Source of the DNA: Muribaculaceae bacterium
GTDB taxonomy: Bacteria; Bacteroidota; Bacteroidia; Bacteroidales; Muribaculaceae
DNA length: 64,000 nucleotides
NCBI GenBank assembly: GCA_017483645.1
Contig: JAFUWD010000025.1
Span: 23,351-87,350, forward strand
Direction: 5' to 3'
The translations under genes were made by a program, and so were the position numbers. Positions 34,795-43,520 of the stretch are shown in pieces; within the stretch, counting starts at the first letter, position 1, and each line of letters starts with the position of its first letter. Below the pieces are notes generated by a model, which was not told the origin of the DNA, did not search any database, and saw only the letters and a list, made by a program, of their open reading frames with translations.

Positions 34795-34824
34795 AATGAA
34801 AAGCCGTTTTCAATAGAAAACGGC
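34795..34824 (-). terminator. Terminator of the BspA-type gene
   Basis: Perfect 9-bp stem GCCGTTTTC/GAAAACGGC (34803-34824) with loop of 4 nt and a TTTTCATTT run on the minus strand. It separates the BspA gene from the salvage operon. Confidence 0.75.
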
Positions 34825-34872
34825 GAATTAAACATTATTTATGATTTAACTATACTTTTTTAATTTCCCGGC

Positions 34873-36117
34873 TCACTCGCCCATGACCATCGACACCAGC
34901 GCGGTCACATCGGCCACATTGGTTTCGCCGTCACCATTCACATCGCTGCTTTCGCTGTGACGCCCAGTGAGCACACAGTCAACAAGCGCGGTCACGTCGG
35001 CCACAGCAATCTCGCCGTCACTATTCACATCGCCGCGCACATTGATGTCGTCCACCATATACTTAAAATCTTGCCACTGAGCCGTCGCGCGATAACTGGC
35101 CGCCTTTCCTTTTGGCACATGCAGGATGCATGAGGCCATGTGCATTTCCCTAAAACAATTCCGGCCCATGTCAACATCCTGAGGGCGCATGATCTCACAA
35201 TACATGTCTTTCAAGCGGGTGCATGCCCGGAAAGCTTCCTCGCCAATGGCAGTGACCGAGCCCGGGATGGACAACGAAGTAAGCCCAGTGCAATAGGCGA
35301 ATGCACGCAATCCAATAGTTTTTACCGAGTCGGGAATCCTCAGCTCAGTCAAGCCGTTGCAATTGTAGAACGCGCCGGACGCGATAGTGGTCACCGAATT
35401 GCCGATAGAAACTGAGGTCAAGCCGGAACAACCACTGAAAGCATTCCACCCAATGTAGGTCACCGAATTGGGAATAACGAGATTGCCAGACAAGTGGGTT
35501 TGACAGAATGCATCACCACCGATGTAGGTCACCGAGTCCGGAATCGTCACCGATTTCAAACCCGTGATACTGAACGCCTCCACACCGATGATCCTCAACG
35601 AGTTAGGCAAAGAAACAGATGTCAGTTTCAAGCAAGATGAGAATGCACTGGTGCCCAAGGTTTTCACAGATTTTCCAAAATTCACCGTTTCCAGTTTTTC
35701 ACAATATTGGAAAGCATCATCTCCAATCTCGGTCACTCCGTCGCCGATTGTGACCGAGGTCATCTCCTCGCAACGAAAAAATGCCCGATAAGCTATGGTT
35801 GTCACCGAGTTGCCCATTGACACCGATTTTATACTCAACTTCCGAAAAAACGCCTTTTCCCCTATTGCGGTCACCAGATAAGTTTTCCCGGCATAGGAAA
35901 CCGAATCGGGGATGACAATATCTCCGGTGGCAAATACAGGCGCTTCATCTCCTTCCCAATTGACAATATTATCTTGAAAGGATGTAACCTCTACCGTGCT
36001 ATCGGAAAGAATGTTGTAGTAGAAACCCGCAACGCCGAAATCATGGGCACTAATCATCGGCGGCAGCAAGAGTGCCACCATCGCAAACACATTTTTAATC
36101 ATTATTATTCGTTTCAT
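34873..36117 (-). CDS. BspA-type leucine-rich-repeat surface protein with dockerin-like tail
   Basis: The 414-residue secreted protein has about nine treponemal/BspA-type LRR units of 23 residues (SVTTIASGAFYNCNGLTEL, SVKTIGLRAFAYCTGLTSL and similar) between residues 60 and 310. The C-terminus has two DxNxDGxxxxxD calcium-binding repeats (DVNSDGEIAVADVTAL, DVNGDGETNVADVTAL), like type I dockerin. Such proteins bind host or partner proteins. Start ATG 36117 (MKRIIMIKNVFAM) or 36102. It precedes the salvage operon but is ended by its own terminator. Confidence 0.86.
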   Translation of the reverse strand: MKRIIMIKNVFAMVALLLPPMISAHDFGVAGFYYNILSDSTVEVTSFQDNIVNWEGDEAPVFATGDIVIPDSVSYAGKTYLVTAIGEKAFFRKLSIKSVSMGNSVTTIAYRAFFRCEEMTSVTIGDGVTEIGDDAFQYCEKLETVNFGKSVKTLGTSAFSSCLKLTSVSLPNSLRIIGVEAFSITGLKSVTIPDSVTYIGGDAFCQTHLSGNLVIPNSVTYIGWNAFSGCSGLTSVSIGNSVTTIASGAFYNCNGLTELRIPDSVKTIGLRAFAYCTGLTSLSIPGSVTAIGEEAFRACTRLKDMYCEIMRPQDVDMGRNCFREMHMASCILHVPKGKAASYRATAQWQDFKYMVDDINVRGDVNSDGEIAVADVTALVDCVLTGRHSESSDVNGDGETNVADVTALVSMVMGE

Positions 36118-36213
36118 AGTTCTTGTATTAAATCAATAACAATAAATGCGCCTTAGCAATATTTGTTTCAGTTTTCTTCAGTTCAGCAAGTTGCTAGTTG
36201 GGCACCCATCAGC

Positions 36214-36801
36214 TCATGACGTGATGTCACGCCAGGAATCGAGCTTGTTGATAATTCTTGCGGGCACTCCGGCCACGACCGAGTTTGGCGGCACGTCTTT
36301 CACCACCACGGCGTTTGCCCCGATGAGAACATTGTCGCCAACGGTGATGCCGCCTATCACCTTGGCCCCGCAACATATTTCCACATTATCCCCGATGACG
36401 GGCGCATGCAGGCTGTGGTCGTAGCCGATGGTCACCTGCTGATACACCTTGCAGTTGCGACCTATCTTCTCCGCCGAGATAATGGTGGAAAACCCATGCT
36501 GGATGAGCAGGCCGCCACCAATATCACGGGTAGTGATTTCGAGTGTCACTTTTCCCTTGAGCCACCAGCTGGAGAGCAGTCTGAACAGCCGCACCCTCTT
36601 ATAGAACACGGTGCGGAACTCAGGGTATCCTCCCAGCAGACAAGCGAACCCCCAAAAGCTATCGGAAAGCCGAAGCCAGCGGGTCCATAGAGCCAAATCT
36701 TCTTTCACCAAGCCCCACATAACACGAGGGACGATAACTCTGTAGACAGCGGCAAGCGGAAGCACCGCCAGGCCACACAATATTTTCCAGTACTTTAACA
36801 T
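36214..36801 (-). CDS. Hexapeptide-repeat O-acetyltransferase (serine acetyltransferase-like)
   Basis: The 195-residue protein ends in a left-handed beta-helix: IGGGLLIQHGFSTIISAEKIG, GRNCKVYQQVTIGYD, IGDNVEICCGAKVIGGITVGDN, IGANAVVVKDVPPNSVVAGVPARII. The catalytic-type histidine is in LIQHG. The N-terminal 90 residues contain one hydrophobic segment and KRVRLFRLL. It acetylates serine or, more likely here, a sugar. It begins 2 bp after the beta-helix gene, so the two form one unit. A GTG two codons upstream is an alternative start. Confidence 0.82.
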   Translation of the reverse strand: MLKYWKILCGLAVLPLAAVYRVIVPRVMWGLVKEDLALWTRWLRLSDSFWGFACLLGGYPEFRTVFYKRVRLFRLLSSWWLKGKVTLEITTRDIGGGLLIQHGFSTIISAEKIGRNCKVYQQVTIGYDHSLHAPVIGDNVEICCGAKVIGGITVGDNVLIGANAVVVKDVPPNSVVAGVPARIINKLDSWRDITS

Positions 36802-36803
36802 AG

Positions 36804-38585
36804 TCACTCTATTATATCGGAAAAACAGTTGTTTTTATGGACAAGCTGCGCCACGGCAGGCAACGCTCCATACATCGAATTGGTAAGAGGAAAGTTAAAA
36901 ATGTTTCCGCTGCACACCACCTTCATCGATTGGACAGAGCCGCCGGTTGACCCATGGTAAAGATAACCCCTATCATTCCCCGAGGAAGGCACGCGGTCGT
37001 GCACAATCCGCACATTGTTCCCATCAAAAATCAAGGAACCGCTGACTGCAAAGTACTTCAGGCAAAGAATGGGATAATCGCTCTCCATTCGATTGTCTCG
37101 GAGGGTATAATCAGCTTCCACGACATCGGTTTCTGTATTTATCCGCAAATCCCCCTTCAGGTAATTTCCCAGAGCCGTCAGTTTCACCTTGGTCGGCACC
37201 CCCGACAGCCGGGAACGGAAGTCGCCAAGCTTCTGTAGCCCTGTGCAGTGGTTATTAACCATGACAATCTCTCCACCTTTGTGATAACTCGACAACAGGC
37301 GGATTCCCTGATGAGCAAGATCCGCTTCGGTCGAGCTGTACTCTCCTTGCTCACCGGTGATGATGTTATCGGCGAACAACACCTTAACTCCACGGATATT
37401 CAAGCACAAGTGCTTCCAATCCTCAATGCCATCATAAGTGGAATAGACCCTTCTGCCGCATGTGACCGAGTTGCCGACCACACGGATGGGCTCATCACAG
37501 TAAGTGTCCTGGCCGGATGTTGAGTCGTATACATAATCATAATTGATGTCAAAGTCAATGATCTCTCTTCCCACTTCCACCCAGTTGCCACCATAAGTGA
37601 TAGTATTGCGGCTCACAGCAATGTCCTTCACGGTTGAGTACTTGTCGAAAGCAAGCTCAATCACATGCGACACCTTGGCGTTCATGCGGAATTCATTGTT
37701 CGCAATGAGAAGGCCTTCCACCGTATGAAATGTAGGGACAGGATTGTCAACAATTTTGTCATTGATTATTCTTTTATTTGCAGTCTGGTCGGTATAGATT
37801 TTCAAAAAAACATCATTTACACCTGTCCAAGCGTCAGATTCTATCAGTTTCTCGTTGTAGAATTGATTAAAGCAGATTTGGACGTCTCGCTTAACGGCGT
37901 ATGCCAAGTCTTCATTACAACCATCCAAATTGTTCACGCACCACATGGCCAACGCCTCATCGTTACCGTATTTGCGCACCACGTTGTGATGGATGCGCGC
38001 ATGGATGATGTCGCCCTCAAGCCAAATGCCGCCACCCGTACTGCAGCGGTTATAGTTGATGAACTCCGAATCATGAATATGAATGTTATGCGCCTTGCGA
38101 ATATTCAGGCAAGTAGTCGGGATGTTCTCCGCATGGATGCACACATCGTGGATGTGGATGCGTTTTGCGCGGTAAATTTTCACCAAATAGGATTCGTATC
38201 GAATGATTTTTGGCACATCGCCGGAAGGGATGTCAGAGGGTATGATATCGGTAACAATGCTGAGGTCACCGATTTCAACGTCAATGAATCTGTTGTTAGC
38301 CCCCTTGATGCCGATGATGCAGTCATCAACATCAGCATAACAAATGGAAGAGTTAATCTGTAGTATCGTCGTCTCTTTGGTGTTACCCTTGAGAACAATC
38401 CTCTTTACATGCGACGACGCACCGACATACAGTCCTCTGCTTGGAATCAGCGTGGCATCGACATCAATCAAGCCGATGATTTCATCGCAGATATAGGATT
38501 GTGCTTGAATCTCACCGAAAAAAGTGTCAATATTTCCACCCTGGGCGATAACGTCACTTATGCGAATTGTAATTGAAGACATCAT
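36804..38585 (-). CDS. Parallel beta-helix protein of unknown function
   Basis: The 593-residue protein has many repeated short turns of the pectate-lyase-like type (IHIHDVCIHAENIPT, NIHIHDSEFINYNRCST, ARIHHNVVRKYG, IAVSRNTITYGGNW, VVCSGNIFNF), typical of right-handed beta-helix carbohydrate-active or phage-tail-spike proteins. No signal peptide is visible after ATG 38585 (MMSSITIRIS), so it may stay in the cell or be exported by another route. It is more AT-rich than its neighbours. Function unknown; the linked acetyltransferase suggests a glycan substrate. Confidence 0.75.
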   Translation of the reverse strand: MMSSITIRISDVIAQGGNIDTFFGEIQAQSYICDEIIGLIDVDATLIPSRGLYVGASSHVKRIVLKGNTKETTILQINSSICYADVDDCIIGIKGANNRFIDVEIGDLSIVTDIIPSDIPSGDVPKIIRYESYLVKIYRAKRIHIHDVCIHAENIPTTCLNIRKAHNIHIHDSEFINYNRCSTGGGIWLEGDIIHARIHHNVVRKYGNDEALAMWCVNNLDGCNEDLAYAVKRDVQICFNQFYNEKLIESDAWTGVNDVFLKIYTDQTANKRIINDKIVDNPVPTFHTVEGLLIANNEFRMNAKVSHVIELAFDKYSTVKDIAVSRNTITYGGNWVEVGREIIDFDINYDYVYDSTSGQDTYCDEPIRVVGNSVTCGRRVYSTYDGIEDWKHLCLNIRGVKVLFADNIITGEQGEYSSTEADLAHQGIRLLSSYHKGGEIVMVNNHCTGLQKLGDFRSRLSGVPTKVKLTALGNYLKGDLRINTETDVVEADYTLRDNRMESDYPILCLKYFAVSGSLIFDGNNVRIVHDRVPSSGNDRGYLYHGSTGGSVQSMKVVCSGNIFNFPLTNSMYGALPAVAQLVHKNNCFSDIIE

Positions 38586-38692
38586 TCTGTTTGTTTCAAT
38601 TATTATAAATTGCAAATCTTGTCACGTTCTTAAATATCCACCAGCTACCAAGTAGCAAAAAAATTAAAGACGATAGCTATACACTGACATCG

Positions 38693-38724
38693 CAAATATA
38701 GTCTAATTATCTCGAATTTGCAAA
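38693..38724 (-). promoter_or_regulatory. Promoter of the beta-helix/acetyltransferase unit
   Basis: Minus strand -33 TTTG (38721-38724), a 20-bp spacer, -7 TATATTTG (38693-38700). Leader of about 103 nt. Nothing else recognised in the spacer 38586-38848. Confidence 0.65.
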
Positions 38725-38848
38725 CATTTTCTAAGACCCCAATTTTTAAAATGCCAAACTATTAAATCAATTACCGATTGGGCTTTACGTTTTGGGCTTT
38801 CCAGAATTTTAAGTATGTGTCGACGGTTTTTGATATAATTACACTTGC

Positions 38849-39766
38849 TTATTTCGCTGCGCGGCCCAATTTGTCGCGCTCGCGCTCACGGCGGCTTTTC
38901 GGGGCATCATCGGCCAATGTGGCGTGATAGGCCACCAGACCGGGCATGGAGTTACGCACGATTTTCTTCACCGGCGCGCCAAATTCGGCCGCCACCTCCA
39001 GAAGCACCTCGCTGAAAGTGGTGGCCACCGTGCCCACAAACGAAACTGGATAGCGCTGGTAGTCGTACTGGCTGATGTTGCGCACAAAAAAGCGCTTGAA
39101 CTCATCTCGCACCAACCCGTGCACATACTCGTTGTCGAGATGCTCGCTCAGGAAAAAAGCATAGGCACGCAGATTGCGGTTGGCCGATGCGTTGTTATAG
39201 ACCGAATCCATGATGTCGTCGGGCGTGACACGATGCTTGGCAAAAAATTCCTCGCACAAGTCGGCCGGAGCCAGATTTTTCAGCACATCGCCCAAGAAAA
39301 GGCGACCCAGCGTCGAGCCGCTGCCCTCATCGCCCAGAATGAATCCCAAAGACCGCACATTTTTCACAATCGTTGTGCCATCGTAAAAACAAGAGTTGCT
39401 GCCAGTGCCCAAAATACATGCCAGACCAGCCTCGTGGACCAGCAAACCGCGCGCCGCCCCCAGCAAGTCGCTCATCACAGTCACAGGTGTCTTGAATTGC
39501 GCCACAAGCGAGGCTTCCACTATCTTGTTTTTCTCCGGGCTGCTACAGCCGGCACCGTAATAGTACACATGATTCCACCGGCGCTTGAAAAACGCCTCGG
39601 GAAGCTCCAAGCGGATGCTGTGGCTTATTTCACGGCGCGACTGGAAAAACGGGTTCATGCCGGTGGTGAAGGCGTGCTCAAGCATGGTGTTACCCTCCAC
39701 CAGCGCCCACTCGGTGCGGGTACTGCTGCTCTCGGCTATTACGTTGATGACCTGATTGGCGTTCAT
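38849..39766 (-). CDS. BadF/BadG-type kinase paralogue with altered phosphate-1 loop
   Basis: The 305-residue protein aligns along its whole length with the MurK-like kinase at 18793: TTGMNPFF, VYYYGAGC, MSDLLGAARG, CILGTGSNSCFYDG, GDEGSGSTLGRL. The phosphate-1 loop, normally DxGSTxT(D), reads AESSSTRTEW: the Asp is Glu (E12) and the Gly is Ser. It also has a charged C-terminal tail (SRRERERDKLGR). It may phosphorylate a different amino sugar, be slow, or serve as a sensor. It has its own promoter and lies apart from the operon. Confidence 0.82.
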   Translation of the reverse strand: MNANQVINVIAESSSTRTEWALVEGNTMLEHAFTTGMNPFFQSRREISHSIRLELPEAFFKRRWNHVYYYGAGCSSPEKNKIVEASLVAQFKTPVTVMSDLLGAARGLLVHEAGLACILGTGSNSCFYDGTTIVKNVRSLGFILGDEGSGSTLGRLFLGDVLKNLAPADLCEEFFAKHRVTPDDIMDSVYNNASANRNLRAYAFFLSEHLDNEYVHGLVRDEFKRFFVRNISQYDYQRYPVSFVGTVATTFSEVLLEVAAEFGAPVKKIVRNSMPGLVAYHATLADDAPKSRRERERDKLGRAAK

Positions 39767-39833
39767 TGGCTCAAGATGGTTAATTAGTGTTCATGTGGGT
39801 TAACAAGTATGTAATATACCCCGATATAGAATG

Positions 39834-39865
39834 CAAAGTTAGCCACAAACCAACACATTATCAAA
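39834..39865 (-). promoter_or_regulatory. Promoter of the second MurK-like kinase
   Basis: Minus strand -33 TTTG (39862-39865), a 20-bp spacer, -7 TAACTTTG (39834-39841); leader about 63 nt. Confidence 0.65.
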
Positions 39866-39963
39866 GTAAAATAGAATTCAGAGCCAACAATTACCACCAA
39901 TTTAACATACAAAAATATTATTTAACGCTGAGAGGTGTGTTATTCCTATTCCGGTCGATGAAC

Positions 39964-40019
39964 ATCAACCGGTGCCGTACTTGAACAGCAATGGCTGCAA
40001 AAGTACGGCACCGGTTGAT
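39964..40019 (-). terminator. 19-bp perfect hairpin after the T9SS amidase gene
   Basis: 39964-39982 pairs perfectly with 40001-40019, with an 18-nt loop. It begins 28 bp after the amidase stop. No T-run follows on either strand, so it is an mRNA-stabilising structure or a factor-dependent terminator. Confidence 0.45.
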
Positions 40020-40046
40020 AAGAATCAGTAGTGCTGGGACTGGGCG

Positions 40047-42470
40047 TCAGCGCGCCACCATCACCTTGTGGGTGGATGTCATGCCATTGGTGTAAACTCG
40101 CACCAAATACACGCCCGGGGTCACGCCACTCACGTTGATGAAGTTGGAACCGTTGCGCGCAACGGTTTGTCCGGCCGAGTTGATCAGCTCCATGCCCGTG
40201 ACAAAGGAACCGGCCGATGCCACCACATAGTCCACTGCCGGATTGGGGCCAACCGTCACACCTGCCAGCGTGGTCTCGGACACACCTGTGCTGTGGTCTT
40301 TGAGCAGATTGTCCACGCGCATGGTGCCCTTGCGACCCATCTTGGTGGCGTTTTTCACCATCTTCATACCGGTAAACGAATAGTTCTCGTCGGCGGCAAG
40401 CACGTCTTTCAGATTGTCGACAACCACACGCTGCCATCCCACAAAGTCGATGACACCGAGGTCCACCCAGCGGTCGTCGGTGCCGGCCTCATTGGTGAGA
40501 CGCGCATAGAAGTGATTGAAACTCATGTCGCCAAAGATATGCAGCACCATCGCGTCGTTGCGGGTGAAGTGCTCTTCGCTTGCGGGGGCGTCAATCACCA
40601 TCTCGTCGCCTTCGTTTTGGCCGGCAAACTCATAGGCCAGCTGCAGCGACTTGGAGCCAAACAACTTGGTGGAAGAGGCAGTGACTTTCACCGTCCCGAC
40701 GGGTGTGTCGCCCTCGCCGGCAGCCAGCGCAAATCCCGTTGCGGCCTCAAAGGGCTCGACCACGGCCGGCGAGCCGGTTGTCTCAGCGGCATCAACGGCT
40801 GTGAAGTGGTACTCAATGGGCGCTTCGAGTTTCAGCCCCATGGTGTCTTTCATCTCCACATCCACCACCACACGGTAATCCTCGCCCACCGTCAAGTCCT
40901 TGCTCAGCGGGAAGCGGAGGAAGCCATAGTCATCGCCTTCCTCGTTAAACTTGAGAGAGCGCTTGTTCCAGCCCACTTCATTGCCGTCTTTGTCGATGAC
41001 ATGCATATAGTTGAACGCGTCGTAGGCTTCGATAAGCGAATCGGTGCGGAACTCCACATTGGCCGACTTGTAGTGCATCTGGGAGCCTTCACGGGGGAAC
41101 ATGGCCAACTCATAGATGTGATTGCGGCTCTGCGTGTCGAATTGCAGCACAAAGTCCTCCACCATCTCGGTGCCACCGCCGTGCTTGGCGCTCTTGCCGA
41201 TGGTGACGGTGTAGCGGGTGTCGACTTGATAAGCGTCGTTGGGAGTGAAGGTCATGCGATAGTTGGCATCCTCCCACTGGATAGTGCCTTCCACCGGCGG
41301 ATCGATGGTGAAGGCCTGTTCCACGCTCTCGGCATCCATGTCCCAGTTGAACTCGAACTTGAGCGGCTCATTGCAGCGCACAGGGGCATCGCCTTCCTTC
41401 CACACGGGGCTGTAGTTCACCACTTCGGGGGGGGTGTTTCGCTGGCGCTTGAGGTCGAAGTTCTGATAGGTTTTGGCATTGGCATTCACCACCACCTCGG
41501 CGCTCTTGCCGAAATAGTCGGGGTGACTCACCTCCACGGTGTAGGTGCCGGGAGCCACATATTTGAACAGATAGATGCCGTTACGCAAATTGTCGGTCGT
41601 GTACTCGTCCACCACATTGCCGCCGGAGTCCAACAGACGCACCAGCGCCCCGTTCACCGGCACGCGCTTGTCGGCACCTATCATGGTTCTGATGTCGGTG
41701 CGGAGCAGCCTGTCGTCGCGAATGGTGCCGGTCACCAGGCCCTCCCCGAAGAGGTCAAGCCTTCCGAAGTAGTCATCGGCTCCGAGCGAGAAGCTGAATC
41801 CTTCCACCCAGCAGTACTCATGGTTGAGGAGGCGGTAAGCCTCGGGATAGTAATCGTGGAAAGAACCTTCATCGAGGATGGCGGCAATGCGGTTGCCGCG
41901 AAGCACGCCATAACCTTGAGTGCCCCATCCGGGCTGGAACGACCAGTCGCCCCATTCCTGATACTTGTCTTGCGACCACACCGTGCTCTTGTTGTCGATG
42001 ATGTAAGGCGCCAGTTTCGACAGCAGCAACATGGAATTGGGATTCTCGGGCTGGTTGGTGTAGCCACGGTAGAAACCCATCGGGAAGTTGATGGCATAAG
42101 CCTCGCCGTGACCGCTGGCATTGCTGTGGATGGAGTAGAACACATCAGCGCCGCTGGAGTTGCTCAGCGCCACGATGGTGCTCAACGGCAGATCGTCGGC
42201 CGTAGTGTTTTTTATACGCGATATGTTGGTCTTGTAACCTTTCTTGCGCAATATTTCTTGCAGGGCGAAGCCTTTCCACAGGTTGGAGTTCGACTCCCAA
42301 AAGCCCAAAGTGTCGCCCTGCACAAAGGGCGGAATCACCACATTGCGGTCGTCGCTGTCGTGACCGCCGTGGCCGGGATTGATGAAAACGTGTGGCTGGT
42401 TTTGAGCCATTCCAACACTGAAAACTGCAGCAAGCAGCATTCCTGCAAAAGTAGTGATAATCTTTTTCAT
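40047..42470 (-). CDS. T9SS-secreted N-acetylmuramoyl-L-alanine amidase
   Basis: The 807-residue protein has a signal peptide (MKKIITTFAGMLLAAVFSVGMAQ), an amidase_3 catalytic domain with its zinc-site blocks (INPGHGGHDSDD, FYSIHSNASG, LDEGSFHDYYPEAY; residues 28-215), a carboxypeptidase-regulatory-like Ig domain (about 235-310), a Big_5-like domain (about 350-450), further beta-sandwich regions and a C-terminal T9SS type A sorting domain (GVTVGPNPAVDY to the end, about 730-807). It should be exported by the Por system and cut peptidoglycan outside the cell, its own or other bacteria's. Its partner gene is the propeller gene 23 bp upstream. Confidence 0.88.
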   Translation of the reverse strand: MKKIITTFAGMLLAAVFSVGMAQNQPHVFINPGHGGHDSDDRNVVIPPFVQGDTLGFWESNSNLWKGFALQEILRKKGYKTNISRIKNTTADDLPLSTIVALSNSSGADVFYSIHSNASGHGEAYAINFPMGFYRGYTNQPENPNSMLLLSKLAPYIIDNKSTVWSQDKYQEWGDWSFQPGWGTQGYGVLRGNRIAAILDEGSFHDYYPEAYRLLNHEYCWVEGFSFSLGADDYFGRLDLFGEGLVTGTIRDDRLLRTDIRTMIGADKRVPVNGALVRLLDSGGNVVDEYTTDNLRNGIYLFKYVAPGTYTVEVSHPDYFGKSAEVVVNANAKTYQNFDLKRQRNTPPEVVNYSPVWKEGDAPVRCNEPLKFEFNWDMDAESVEQAFTIDPPVEGTIQWEDANYRMTFTPNDAYQVDTRYTVTIGKSAKHGGGTEMVEDFVLQFDTQSRNHIYELAMFPREGSQMHYKSANVEFRTDSLIEAYDAFNYMHVIDKDGNEVGWNKRSLKFNEEGDDYGFLRFPLSKDLTVGEDYRVVVDVEMKDTMGLKLEAPIEYHFTAVDAAETTGSPAVVEPFEAATGFALAAGEGDTPVGTVKVTASSTKLFGSKSLQLAYEFAGQNEGDEMVIDAPASEEHFTRNDAMVLHIFGDMSFNHFYARLTNEAGTDDRWVDLGVIDFVGWQRVVVDNLKDVLAADENYSFTGMKMVKNATKMGRKGTMRVDNLLKDHSTGVSETTLAGVTVGPNPAVDYVVASAGSFVTGMELINSAGQTVARNGSNFINVSGVTPGVYLVRVYTNGMTSTHKVMVAR

Positions 42471-42493
42471 AATGATAGCAGTTTTCAAGGGAG

Positions 42494-43384
42494 TTATTCG
42501 TCAATTTGAATTCGCATCTCGGTAAGCAATCCGTCGATGGTGGTGTAGACGATGCGGCCACCGCCAGCGGTGGGCTGCATCGTCATCGACGACGGACGGG
42601 TGAGTTCGGCCTTAAATGTGCCGTCGGCTTTCAGCAGCACAATCTGTGACGATGTGAACTGGCGGCCGTCGTCGGTGGTGTGCTGGGCAACAAGGTAATT
42701 GTTGTCGTACCAGCTGGGCATCTCATAACGACCCAGCATGGCCAGCACCTGGCCACGCAAATCTATCACCACAATGCCGGTTTCGGCGGCCACAAAGGCT
42801 ATTCGTTTGCCGTCGGGCGACAAGGACGCCCACAAATAGCCCGCCCACGAGTCAACAGGCGAGAACACGCGATCCTGACCGTTGACGGTGACATAGACTT
42901 TGCTGCCCTGCGTCCACACGGCAGTGCCTATCGACGCACTGGAAGCATAATTGCGGGCGGCTGATTTCAAAGCGCCTCCACGGGTGGCCACTGCCGGACG
43001 CACAGCGCCATGTTGCGCATCGAGCACCACACGTTTCTCGCGGGTGACAGGGTCGTAGGTGTGACCGGTGCGATAGAGCAGATGGTCTTTTCCAGTCTGC
43101 TGGGTCACATAGTACACCTGGCCGTCACCGCCAAAGAAAGCGTCGTTGCCGGCCACATAATCATCAGTGACTCGGTTCACCACATTGTCGGCAAAATCGT
43201 AGACTTTCAGTGAGCCGCCGTCACTTGAGAAGAGCAGACGCGAGCCGTCGCTGCTGAGCACGGGATAGTAGGCCGGACCTTCCACACCCTGCAGCAACCG
43301 TGCGGTGGACTGCACGGTCACCATCTGGGCGCCGGCAGTGGCGGCACTCAATCCCATGAGGACAAAGAGTAATAGGTTTTTCAT
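42494..43384 (-). CDS. Secreted TolB/PD40-like beta-propeller protein, copy 1
   Basis: The 296-residue protein has a signal peptide (MKNLLLFVLMGLSAATAGAQ) and repeated WD40/PD40-like strands (PVLSSDGSRLLFSSDGGSLKVYD, LSPDGKRIAFVAAETGIVVID). No catalytic residues; a binding or scaffold protein. It pairs with the T9SS amidase gene, and the same pairing occurs upstream at 44549/43521. Confidence 0.8.
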   Translation of the reverse strand: MKNLLLFVLMGLSAATAGAQMVTVQSTARLLQGVEGPAYYPVLSSDGSRLLFSSDGGSLKVYDFADNVVNRVTDDYVAGNDAFFGGDGQVYYVTQQTGKDHLLYRTGHTYDPVTREKRVVLDAQHGAVRPAVATRGGALKSAARNYASSASIGTAVWTQGSKVYVTVNGQDRVFSPVDSWAGYLWASLSPDGKRIAFVAAETGIVVIDLRGQVLAMLGRYEMPSWYDNNYLVAQHTTDDGRQFTSSQIVLLKADGTFKAELTRPSSMTMQPTAGGGRIVYTTIDGLLTEMRIQIDE

Positions 43385-43457
43385 TTCGCTTTATTTGTTT
43401 TTAGGTTAATGTTCGTGACAGGTTTATCGGTAATCACCGCTGTGAAGATTGTGGCAA

Positions 43458-43489
43458 CAAATATAGTGAAAAACGCTGTGGTGTGCAAC
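43458..43489 (-). promoter_or_regulatory. Promoter of propeller/amidase unit 1
   Basis: Minus-strand -7 TATATTTG at 43458-43465, about 74 bp before the start; a partial -33 (GTTG) lies at 43486-43489. Confidence 0.5.
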
Positions 43490-43520
43490 ATCTTCACCAT
43501 ATTTCCCTTTTCGGGCGGTG

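Noticed and set aside
36804-38585. Prophage tail-spike
   Set aside because: No other phage genes are present; the fold alone does not show phage origin.
40068-42509. Plus-strand open frame of 813 codons opposite the T9SS amidase
   Set aside because: It mirrors the amidase almost exactly, is rich in His, Val and Gly as antisense frames are, and matches no family; the minus strand has clear domains.
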